DNA of 64,000 bases from Roseivirga thermotolerans (GTDB lineage Bacteria > Bacteroidota > Bacteroidia > Cytophagales > Cyclobacteriaceae), in the NCBI RefSeq assembly GCF_014653175.1, contig NZ_BNAG01000001.1, forward strand, positions 248,001 to 312,000, given 5' to 3'. Every line of letters begins with the position of its first letter. Positions within the stretch are counted from its first letter, which is position 1. Below the pieces are notes generated by a model that did no database searches, was not told the origin of the DNA, and saw nothing but the letters and a program-made list of their open reading frames with translations. The translations under genes were made by a program, and so were the position numbers. Of the stretch, positions 17,801 to 24,590 are shown piece after piece.

Positions 17801-18899
17801 CGTGTTCTTTAAGCCGGTGATATACTACATCCAGAGCGGCTCTCTTTTGGCTGACTACAAGCACTTTTTTGCCCCGGGCTATAAAATCAGACACCAGGTT
17901 ACAAATGAGTTGTGACTTGCCAGTGCCGGGAGGGCCCTGAACTACTATGGAGCCACCTTTCTTAACAGCCTTTAGGGCATTTTCCTGATGAGCATCGAGC
18001 GGAAAGGGAGTGTAAGTTTCGTCTTCTTTTACTGAACTTAGAAAGAAAGTTTCGGGGTCAAAATTGGCAGAATCGGGTGTCTCGGCTCTGAGAACACGAT
18101 CTTCGAAGAATTGCTCTAACGACTCATACGGATTGGTTTCCAAAAGAAAATCATAATCGGGAACCAAGTACGAATCGGCCTGAGGAAATAGTCCAAGAAC
18201 AGCCTGCATTTTTAGACTTAACTCACCTACATCGTAAGTTTGCTCTAATTGATCTTTGACTTTATTGGGGAATGGTTCTAACTGTTCTGCATAAAACTCC
18301 CGGCTAAAAGGAATATCTATACTACTGGCTGAAATCTGCTCGTATAGCTGGTTTTTGAAGGTGGTGGCATGACGGTCGTAATCATCGAAACTATGTTCCA
18401 CCAATTCTTCTTTAACCTCAATTTGATTGTAATGGCTAAAAGCCAACAGTAAGCTTTTGTTGAAACTGATGTTTACATCTTTCTTTAGGCTCAATGCCCA
18501 ATGGTCCTTTTCAAGTTGAAGCTCTACCGGAAAGAAGCAAAGCGGAGCACGAAGGATGGTACCATCATTGAACTTGCCTTCCACAAAAGGCCAGCCTACA
18601 TACATGTCTCTGGCACCGGATTCCTCAAACAAAAACTTTTCCCTGCGATTAAGCTTCTTAAGTCGAGCTGCGATTTTATTGGAAAGCTCATCCCTGGCGT
18701 CCGACTGAGGCACCAGTTTTACCTGACTTTTTCTGGTAATTAAGTGCTCCATAATTTGCCAGGAAGGCACTCCATTCACATGATCCAGATCGTGCAGGTC
18801 GATAAACTGCTCTACATTCAGCTTCAGCAAAAGCAACGACCTGTTGTTACCTGAAAGGTTAGTGAGCCGTTTGAGGTATGATTGGAGGATGTCCTTCAT
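14892..18899 (-). CDS. DUF4011/UPF1-like SF1 helicase with a Vsr-like C-terminal domain
   Basis: A 1335-residue single-gene unit. The N-terminal ~300 residues match the DUF4011-type module. The SF1 helicase core has Walker A GPPGTGKS (about 322-329), a long helical insertion, Walker B DEAS (about 955), a QLKPND motif, HYRSQ, and the motif VI segment NVAITRARQKVV. The last ~110 residues (YADIAL, YLGLIF, then AWPYRLMHSRDYW) align by eye with the Vsr/DUF559 endonuclease domain that ends DUF4011 helicases. The glutamate of the expected LGIECDG motif is replaced (LGLIFTDD), so nuclease activity looks lost. Related DUF4011-helicase-Vsr proteins have been reported as phage defence (Hhe). Alternatively this is a housekeeping helicase of Bacteroidota. 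It is flanked by short repeats and a broken gene. Confidence 0.82.
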   Translation of the reverse strand: MKDILQSYLKRLTNLSGNNRSLLLLKLNVEQFIDLHDLDHVNGVPSWQIMEHLITRKSQVKLVPQSDARDELSNKIAARLKKLNRREKFLFEESGARDMYVGWPFVEGKFNDGTILRAPLCFFPVELQLEKDHWALSLKKDVNISFNKSLLLAFSHYNQIEVKEELVEHSFDDYDRHATTFKNQLYEQISASSIDIPFSREFYAEQLEPFPNKVKDQLEQTYDVGELSLKMQAVLGLFPQADSYLVPDYDFLLETNPYESLEQFFEDRVLRAETPDSANFDPETFFLSSVKEDETYTPFPLDAHQENALKAVKKGGSIVVQGPPGTGKSQLICNLVSDFIARGKKVLVVSQKRAALDVVYHRLKEHEIHEFAALVHDFKADRKDIYDKIARQIDRLQEYKRSNNNLDALQLDRQFRQASLTIEENVEQLEEYKAALFDNSECGLSVKELYLTSSPEAAHISMVQEYSDFHFKKLDKFLKKLELYFDYANELDSDEHPWSDRVSFAGFRASDLQEILSCLDEIPKEARAIARQVSEIIGEEVDYDACRTISENLERLREINAYLKNEEIYRLFRPMTAFPNAQTELLWLKNTRNLLNKCFEGNGVEQTIPANEIGEVQQILKQRSDAKNSAWKSFKWRFSKEKLRLARILVANGLRDDKAALRILTERIDNRLNLQHQLTKLRSVGWINSVPKTLSQEEINQWIDHLEMAVNGKLRFNSFANFNEYFKLNKLSAKEFRSKIKELRKALEPLPARRSRWNKYIEPPQIDRLLVDEDFLKALRKSVKRDFETLCELDKLRESFSDKELAIVDRLADLHLAHKKEVLQVFDNSLRLAWIDHIESKNPILRAVSTLKFDRLISELREAVEQKAEASNQILLQKARERTYEGIEFNRLNNMVTYRELLHQVTKKRKIWPVRRVINHFYQELFNLVPCWLASPESVSAIFPMESVFDLVIFDEASQCFAEKGLPAIYRGKQVVVAGDDQQLKPNDLYRVRWEDDSEEMALEVESLLELSRNFLMQVHLRGHYRSQSQELIQFSNEHFYQNKLTMLPHFDVANGTEPAIEYIKVKGRWEKQSNLEEASEVVEVVKSFLRKKTEYSLGVVTFNGVQQGLIIDLLEEEGLMDKGSLFVKNIENVQGDERDVIIFSTGYAPDANGKMNVQFGSLNQVGGENRLNVAITRARQKVVIVTSILPSQLKVEDTRNEGPKMLKAYLKYAKQVSDKEMDITLTIDKGFEQEWYLKNKLIALEGELPVKMKSDSVYADIALMRRNKYLGLIFTDDNSFYVSTSVKESFVYRPALLSAKAWPYRLMHSRDYWQNGTNVKDKISRFIELVDSVR

Positions 18900-18927
18900 T
18901 GGTGCTGTTAATGGAGTTACAGACTTA

Positions 18928-18996
18928 TCCGAAAATAGAGAAAAGTGATTAGTTATCAGTATAACAGTGATCAGTTAATCGGAAAATAGAAAGAGG
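18928..18996. repeat. Imperfect short direct repeats upstream of the helicase
   Basis: CCGAAAATAGAG and CGGAAAATAGAA (51 nt apart) bracket two tandem words GTGATTAGTTATCAG and GTGATCAGTTAATCG. Similar ATCAGTGAA-type words reappear in inverted orientation at 19530-19576, beyond the frameshifted gene. Confidence 0.5.
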
Positions 18997-19001
18997 TTGA
19001 T

Positions 19002-19534
19002 CTATCCTACTTTTTTACTATTTAAATAATAGGAATAATATCCTCCTATAATCTGAGCTGTCTTACGAACATCTGGCCCAACTCCAGTTAAAAGCACCTG
19101 CCTCTTTTCTCCATACTTATCAATGGCTGTTAACCTATAGTCTTTGCCATATTTAGTAGGCACCTCTTCGATATACATATTGACAACATATTTGAAAGAT
19201 ATATAAGTATTCTTCGATTCAATACCCAAATGACCTTAGGCCTTTTGTCCAGTAAGGGAAGTGCAATGAGTCCGCAAATACCCAGCATAATTAGCCCTAG
19301 CCAGACCAAATCAATTAAAACCACATTATGCCCCAGAATAAATTTCGCCAAAAAGAAAACCACGGCAAATAAATAAATTGCACCTATGACCTTTACTCCA
19401 TTAAGTATGTACTTCTTTGAATTATATAGTCTTATCTCTTCAGGTTTAGAATCTACTGAAAGATCAACTGGGATTTCTAGATACTTGACCCCATTTATCT
19501 TATCCCAAAAGTTTCTATTCCTTCCCTCTAGCAC
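19002..19534 (-). pseudogene. Frameshifted two-helix membrane protein gene
   Basis: Two overlapping minus-strand frames together read as one protein of about 177 residues. The upstream part (19534 to about 19231) has two membrane helices (IGAIYLFAVVFFLAKFILG and LVWLGLIMLGICGLIALPLL) and reaches DKRPKVI. The coherent continuation (GIESKNTYISFKYVVNMYIE to the end at 19002) is in the -1 frame. A TTT run at 19228-19230 would restore the frame with one more T. In the first frame the sequence after the shift degrades to an unlikely tail. The gene also lacks an ATG: the only start is GTG at 19534. No family is recognised. Either a genuine pseudogene or a homopolymer sequencing error. Confidence 0.7.
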
Positions 19535-19575
19535 TGATTTCTAATTGACCGTTCACTGATTCTCTGTTCAACTGT

Positions 19576-20388
19576 TTACTCTCGCCCAAAGGGCGAGTCC
19601 GGTTCTTTTGCGAAGACATTGAAAACGATCTTGTCCATTCGGCCGGGCATCCATTTATTAAGGAAAACAGCCAGTTTACCTTGAGTGGTGAAGACAATGT
19701 CTCTCTTGCGCTTTTTGACGGCTTTGATAATACCATCAGCCACTTCTTCTGCTGTCATCATTTTGCCTTCATCGCGAGGGGACTCTCCTTGAGAAGTGCC
19801 GTCTGCCGTGAGCGCAGCATTACGGATATTGGTTCCGGTAAAGCCTGGGCAGGCCACCAAAACATGAACGCCTCTATGCATCACTTCTGTACGCAACGAT
19901 TCAAAGAAGCCGTTCATCGCATATTTAGAAGCCGTATAAGCCGTTCTGGCCGGAGTTCCACGGTAGCCATTGATGGACGAAATACCCACTATCGAACCTT
20001 TAGATTTAAGAATATGAGGCAGTGCATACTTGGTGGCATAAAGCGTTCCATAGAAGTTAATGTCCATCACCTTTTTGAAGACATCGAGCTCAATTTCCTC
20101 TAACAAAGCACGCATGCTAATGCCGGCATTGTTGATGAGGATATCCAGACTTCCGAATATCTTCACGGTCTCATCAATAAGGAATTTATTGTCCTCCTCG
20201 CTGGCCACATCCAGCTTCAGGCAAAGGTTAGGCGCCTTGAGCTGATCTAGCTCTTCGGCCACCTCATTGAGCCTGACTTCATTGCGCCCGGTGATGACCA
20301 CCTTGCTGCCCATTTTGGCGAATGCCATAGCCAGGGCCTTTCCAATTCCCGATGATCCCCCTGTGATAATGACTACTTTGTCTTTCAT
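19576..20388 (-). CDS. Short-chain dehydrogenase/reductase
   Basis: A 270-residue classical SDR oxidoreductase. The NAD(P)-binding motif TGGSSGIG (9-16), NNAG (86-89), catalytic Ser138 and the YTASK pair (Tyr151, Lys155) are all present, so the enzyme should be active. The arginine in ITGRNE after strand 2 favours NADP. The C-terminal part has a basic patch and a hydrophobic helix (GKLAVFLNKWMPG), seen in SDRs related to 3-ketodihydrosphingosine reductase or DHRS7-like enzymes. The substrate is unknown. A CAAAGATA (minus-strand TATCTTTG -7 element) lies 18 nt upstream. Confidence 0.88.
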   Translation of the reverse strand: MKDKVVIITGGSSGIGKALAMAFAKMGSKVVITGRNEVRLNEVAEELDQLKAPNLCLKLDVASEEDNKFLIDETVKIFGSLDILINNAGISMRALLEEIELDVFKKVMDINFYGTLYATKYALPHILKSKGSIVGISSINGYRGTPARTAYTASKYAMNGFFESLRTEVMHRGVHVLVACPGFTGTNIRNAALTADGTSQGESPRDEGKMMTAEEVADGIIKAVKKRKRDIVFTTQGKLAVFLNKWMPGRMDKIVFNVFAKEPDSPFGRE

Positions 20389-20405
20389 GGTTTGTAGTTG
20401 ATTTA

Positions 20406-20413
20406 CAAAGATA
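20406..20413 (-). promoter_or_regulatory. -7 element of the SDR gene
   Basis: Minus-strand TATCTTTG matches TAnnTTTG, 18 nt upstream of the start codon. No TTG is found at -33 spacing. Confidence 0.35.
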
Positions 20414-20462
20414 TTGTCAATCTTTAGACTCGGGCCATCTCGGTTAAAGTTGTTCTTCTAAT

Positions 20463-21356
20463 ATGCGATTGAAAATCCTGACTTGCTTCATTTTTATTCT
20501 TCTTGCTCAGGAGGCGATGGGTCAGGGAAATATTAATGGAAGAGTTTTTGATTTAATGGACAGCCTCTATTTGCCCTATGTTACCATTATAAACCTAGAC
20601 ACAAAAGATACCACTAAGTCCAACTTGGAAGGCTATTTCTATATAAAAGCCGACAATGGGGATCAATTGCTATTTCGTTATCTTGGTTTTGTTGAAAGGA
20701 CTATTACATTACAGAACCTAAAATTCCTTGAAGTAGGACTTAAACCGTGGTCAAGCGAAGATGATTTAGGACAAAATAGAATTCACATATATGCGGGAGT
20801 AGAAATAAATTACAAGCTGATCGGGGGCAAGCTTAAGTATGTATCAGACTACTTCGGATCATTCACCTTTGAATCATCAGCTTCCTATTTTTTCAATACT
20901 GAGACCAAGCTTACTGATGCAAAGATTCGGTTCCCGAGACTGATTTATTCCTATCCTAACGTCAGTATCGGAACGTCAATAGCTTATCAAAATCTTACTT
21001 TTGAAGATAACAGTGGATACGAGAGCTACATGCTTTCTTTTCAACCCAGGCTGAGATATTTTGAAGCAAATATTGGTGTAGGCAGAAACCACTTTGAACT
21101 TGACTCTAAAAAGACCTTTGGTGTCTTAGTTGGCATTAAAAAAGAAGTCCCTTTAGGTAATTATAATTACCTGCCATTTGAATCGTCTGTAACCTTTTGG
21201 GGTAAAAACCTTCAATTCAATACAGCTCTAAATTATCGCATCTTTAAAAGATTCGAGATCGAACTCGGCTACCAGTACTTCAGAGGTATTGATTTGATTC
21301 AATTCACACTAGGAAATTCCATCAGGCTCTGGAGATACAATAAAAACGAATACTAA
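20463..21356 (+). CDS. Secreted protein with CarboxypepD_reg-like domain and beta-barrel-like C-terminus
   Basis: A 297-residue protein with a signal peptide (MRLKILTCFIFILLAQEAMG) and then a carboxypeptidase-regulatory-like fold (GNINGRVFDLMDSLYLPYVT... FRYLGFVERTI, about 21-95), as at the N-terminus of TonB-dependent receptors. The rest (about 105-297) is a series of alternating aromatic strands (YFFNTETKL, LRYFEANIGVGRNHFEL, LNYRIFKRFEIELGYQYF) that suggest a small outer-membrane barrel. No plug domain is present. The base composition looks more AT-rich than its neighbours, which fits an accessory gene. Its stop overlaps that of the convergent sulP gene by 4 nt. Confidence 0.7.
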   Translation: MRLKILTCFIFILLAQEAMGQGNINGRVFDLMDSLYLPYVTIINLDTKDTTKSNLEGYFYIKADNGDQLLFRYLGFVERTITLQNLKFLEVGLKPWSSEDDLGQNRIHIYAGVEINYKLIGGKLKYVSDYFGSFTFESSASYFFNTETKLTDAKIRFPRLIYSYPNVSIGTSIAYQNLTFEDNSGYESYMLSFQPRLRYFEANIGVGRNHFELDSKKTFGVLVGIKKEVPLGNYNYLPFESSVTFWGKNLQFNTALNYRIFKRFEIELGYQYFRGIDLIQFTLGNSIRLWRYNKNEY

Positions 21357-22942
21357 CCCTCCACAGCCTTATACTTATTGAAGTTATCGATGGCCACAAA
21401 GTAATCCGGATCTTCCAGCACGTTGACATCGCAGATGCTTTCTGCCTTTTTGATCATACGGATACAGTCTTTACTCAAGTGTCTCAGATGGATATTCTTC
21501 CCTTCTTTCTGATACTTCTCAGCCAGTTTGTTGATGGCTTCTATAGCCGACTGGTCCATAATTCTGGACTCTTTGAAATCGATGATCACTTCTTGAGGGT
21601 CTTCCTTTACATCAAACTTCGAATTAAAGAGGCTTACGGAACCGAAGAAAAGCGGGCCATAGATTTCATAGTGCTTAATACCATGCTCATCGATAGATTT
21701 TCTGGCACGAATTCTCAGCGCATTCTCCCAGGCAAATACCAAAGCCGAAACAATTACTCCGGCAAATACGGCTATGGCCAAGTCAAAAATTACGGTCAGA
21801 CCTGTTACCAAAACGATCACAATCACATCTGATTTCGGTACTTTATTCACAATCTTGAAGGTACTCCAGGCGAAGGTGCCAATTACCACCATAAACATTA
21901 CTCCCACCAAGGCCGCGATGGGAATCATCTCGATATATTCCGACCCGAAAAGAATGAAGGCTAGTAGAGCCACCGCTGCGACTACACCTGAAAGCCTCCC
22001 TCTACCACCGGACTTTACGTTGATGATACTTTGACCAATCATAGCACAACCTCCCATACCTCCGAAGAATCCGTTAGTCAGGTTGGCCAGTCCCTGCGCC
22101 ACGCATTCACGGTTACCACTACCTCTTGTTTCTGTCAGTTCATCGAGCAGGTTAAGGGTCATTAAGGATTCAATCAGACCAATAGCAGCTAAAATCAGTG
22201 CGTATGGAAATATAAACCGGATGGTCTCCCAATTGAGAGGAATAACAGGTACATTGAAAGTTGGCAGACCGGCTTTGATGCCGTCTCCGCCACCATCCTG
22301 AATAAAGCTTTTTACAGTGGCTGTTTCCACTCCACCAAATATTACAATGGCCGAAACCACCAAAATAGCAACCAAAGCGGCTGGAATTCCTTTATTAATA
22401 CGCGGCAAGAAAACCATTATAGCCATGGTGAGCAGTACCAGGCCTAGCATAATGAAGAGAGAACTGCCTGTCAGCCATTCGCCCCCCGATTTGAACATGC
22501 CCAATTGCGACATGAAGATCACAATGGCCAGACCATTCACAAAGCCCATCATTACCGGATGAGGCACCATTCTGATGAACTTTCCTAGCTTCAGAAAACC
22601 GGCAGACATCTGGATAATTCCCGTAAGAATGAGCGTAGCAAAGAGAAACTGCAATCCTTGCCCTTCTCCCATGGCTTCACCTTCGGCCACCAAATGAACC
22701 ATTACCACAGCCAATGCTCCCGTAGCACCGGAAATCATACCCGGCCTCCCCCCGAAAATGGAGGTAATAAGCCCCATCATAAAGGCTCCGTATAGACCAA
22801 TGATTGGAGAAATACCTGCCACAAAAGCAAAGGCAACTGCCTCCGGCACCAAAGCCAAAGCCACTGTTAAGCCTGAAAAAATATCGCTCTTGGTACTTAC
22901 TCTATTCTTATCAATAATGGAAAAAGCCTCTCTGAATGTCAT
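21353..22942 (-). CDS. SulP/SLC26-family anion transporter
   Basis: A 529-residue inner-membrane transporter with about 11-14 helices (residues 20-410) and a C-terminal STAS domain (about 430-520, with IIDFKESRIMDQSAIEAINKL). The early segment SDIFSGLTVALALVPEAVAFAFVAGISPIIGLYGAF is the SulP signature. The family moves sulfate, bicarbonate or related anions; the substrate cannot be read from the sequence. A minus-strand -7-like element lies just upstream (22962-22969). The susCD operon precedes it on the same strand but ends at a terminator. Confidence 0.9.
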   Translation of the reverse strand: MTFREAFSIIDKNRVSTKSDIFSGLTVALALVPEAVAFAFVAGISPIIGLYGAFMMGLITSIFGGRPGMISGATGALAVVMVHLVAEGEAMGEGQGLQFLFATLILTGIIQMSAGFLKLGKFIRMVPHPVMMGFVNGLAIVIFMSQLGMFKSGGEWLTGSSLFIMLGLVLLTMAIMVFLPRINKGIPAALVAILVVSAIVIFGGVETATVKSFIQDGGGDGIKAGLPTFNVPVIPLNWETIRFIFPYALILAAIGLIESLMTLNLLDELTETRGSGNRECVAQGLANLTNGFFGGMGGCAMIGQSIINVKSGGRGRLSGVVAAVALLAFILFGSEYIEMIPIAALVGVMFMVVIGTFAWSTFKIVNKVPKSDVIVIVLVTGLTVIFDLAIAVFAGVIVSALVFAWENALRIRARKSIDEHGIKHYEIYGPLFFGSVSLFNSKFDVKEDPQEVIIDFKESRIMDQSAIEAINKLAEKYQKEGKNIHLRHLSKDCIRMIKKAESICDVNVLEDPDYFVAIDNFNKYKAVEG

Positions 22943-22961
22943 GCCTTCGAATTTGAGCCTG

Positions 22962-22969
22962 CAAAGGTA
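22962..22969 (-). promoter_or_regulatory. -7 element of the SulP gene
   Basis: Minus-strand TACCTTTG matches TAnnTTTG, 20 nt upstream of the ATG at 22942. No good -33 element is seen. Confidence 0.4.
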
Positions 22970-23035
22970 GGGCTTCTCATGAAAATTACCCGACTGAGTA
23001 AAAAGACTTTATGAAAACTATTGGGCAAAAAGAAA

Positions 23036-23099
23036 CCGTTCCGAAGCTTTCTAACTCTCTCATAGTTAATGGAAGAGAAAGAATGAACCTTCGGAACGG
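23036..23099 (-). terminator. Terminator of the susC-susD operon
   Basis: Arms CCGTTCCGAAG (23036-23046) and CTTCGGAACGG (23089-23099) are perfectly complementary over 11 bp and enclose a 42-nt loop with a smaller hairpin. On the minus strand the stem is followed by TTTCTTTTT. It lies about 70 nt after the susD stop. Confidence 0.75.
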
Positions 23100-23169
23100 C
23101 TGTTAAGGAGTTGGGCTCCCTAGGTTGTCGGGCTTAGCTCTTCAACCTGAGGAACCCAGTATTTACCTT

Positions 23170-24570
23170 TTAGTATCCGGGGTTTGGCTGCATGTTTGGA
23201 TTCGCATCCAACTCAGCTTCCGGAATAGGCAGAATGAATCTGTTGTTCGGGTAATTGATAGTACAGATAGAAGATGTACACTGGTTTCGAACTACATCTT
23301 GCTTATATCTCATCAAGTCCCAAAGTCTTTGTCCTTCAAAGGCCAATTCCTTTCTTCTCTCCAAAAGCACCTCATCCAAAAGCGCAGGTCCCACTGCAGT
23401 TACAGGAGGGGCCGTTGCATCGGCACGCTGGCGTATGGCATTCACATCGGCCTGGGCAGTATTATCGCCCTGATTGGCCTTAGCTTCTGCACGAATAAGG
23501 TAAACTTCTGACAAGCGGATTACTTTGGTATTGTCTGTACCGTTAATGCTCGGGTATTTATTCACTCGATAAGGAGCATAGTCTCCGGTCAGGAAGTTAT
23601 CTTCCTTAAACCATCCTCTTCTCACATCATCATTAGAATAAAGAGAAACCACATCGTTAGAAGGAAGGTAGTCTCCATAACCTTCTACAATGTACATTCT
23701 ACCGAGGGCATCAGAGCCTCTATTGTCATTTTCGGTCATTGCAATCTCAAAAATCGATTCTGACGAGTAATCAGAAGACCATGAGCTCAGGTAGTTTCCG
23801 TTAGAAACCAAGGTATACTCTCCACTGTTAATCACTTCTGTAGCCAAAGCCTCGGCATTGGCCCAGTCTTCTTTATACAGATACACTCTGGCTAGCAAAG
23901 CCTTGGCAGCTGTATTGTTAAGCGTTGAAGTTCTACCGGTTCTAGGGTTGTTGCTCAACATGGAAATACCCTGATTCATATCGGCAATAATCTGGTTATA
24001 CACCTCCTCTACCGTATTTCTGGATGGCTCATTGAACTGATCGAACTCTAACACCAACGGCACACCCAAATGCGAGGCATCGCTGGTATAAGTATAATGC
24101 TGAGCAAACATGCGCACCATATCGAAGTACACCAACCCTCTGAGAGCGTAGGCTTCACCAACAATATGGTTTCTGTCGGCCTCAACTGCAGCAGGCAGTT
24201 CTACATCTGCATTGATAATGGCGTTCAGGGCATTGATGTTTTGCCACATCTCTTGCCACATACCCAGTGCAATACCATCGCCTACTGTGGCAATGTACTC
24301 TGCATAATCTTTGGCTCTGTTGGCCGAAGGGTGCTGCTTTACATCGTCAGACATTACATCTGGAACTAGTAAGAAGTATCGTCCATAATAGTTGGCAGAA
24401 GACAAACCGTTGTATACTGCCGTAATGGAAGAATTGTAGTCATCTATTGTGGTCAATGCTTGTTCGTTGGAAACGGACTGATGTGGAGTCAATTCCAAAA
24501 ATTCGTCAGAACAAGCTGCTACAGCCAGTAGTAAAAATGCTGCAATATTTATTTTATATATAAGTTTCAT
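23170..24570 (-). CDS. SusD/RagB-family nutrient-binding outer-membrane lipoprotein
   Basis: A 466-residue lipoprotein. The signal peptide ends at the lipobox AVAAC (Cys20), followed by SDEFLELTPHQSVS, the usual SusD start. The helical TPR-like N-terminal half (including AYALRGLVYFDMVRMF) and the C-terminal segment LLERRKELAFEGQRLWDLMR are family hallmarks. The protein sits on the cell surface as the lid of the SusC transporter and binds the nutrient, usually an oligosaccharide or peptide. It follows susC by 20 bp. No hydrolase, sensor or anti-sigma gene is adjacent, so the ligand cannot be inferred. Confidence 0.93.
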   Translation of the reverse strand: MKLIYKINIAAFLLLAVAACSDEFLELTPHQSVSNEQALTTIDDYNSSITAVYNGLSSANYYGRYFLLVPDVMSDDVKQHPSANRAKDYAEYIATVGDGIALGMWQEMWQNINALNAIINADVELPAAVEADRNHIVGEAYALRGLVYFDMVRMFAQHYTYTSDASHLGVPLVLEFDQFNEPSRNTVEEVYNQIIADMNQGISMLSNNPRTGRTSTLNNTAAKALLARVYLYKEDWANAEALATEVINSGEYTLVSNGNYLSSWSSDYSSESIFEIAMTENDNRGSDALGRMYIVEGYGDYLPSNDVVSLYSNDDVRRGWFKEDNFLTGDYAPYRVNKYPSINGTDNTKVIRLSEVYLIRAEAKANQGDNTAQADVNAIRQRADATAPPVTAVGPALLDEVLLERRKELAFEGQRLWDLMRYKQDVVRNQCTSSICTINYPNNRFILPIPEAELDANPNMQPNPGY

Positions 24571-24590
24571 TTGTTCTTCTTTTTTCTCTC

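Noticed and set aside
19225-19240. Programmed -1 frameshifting at the TTT run
   Set aside because: There is no canonical X-XXY-YYZ slippery heptamer in the correct frame and no downstream stem was noticed. A base loss is simpler.
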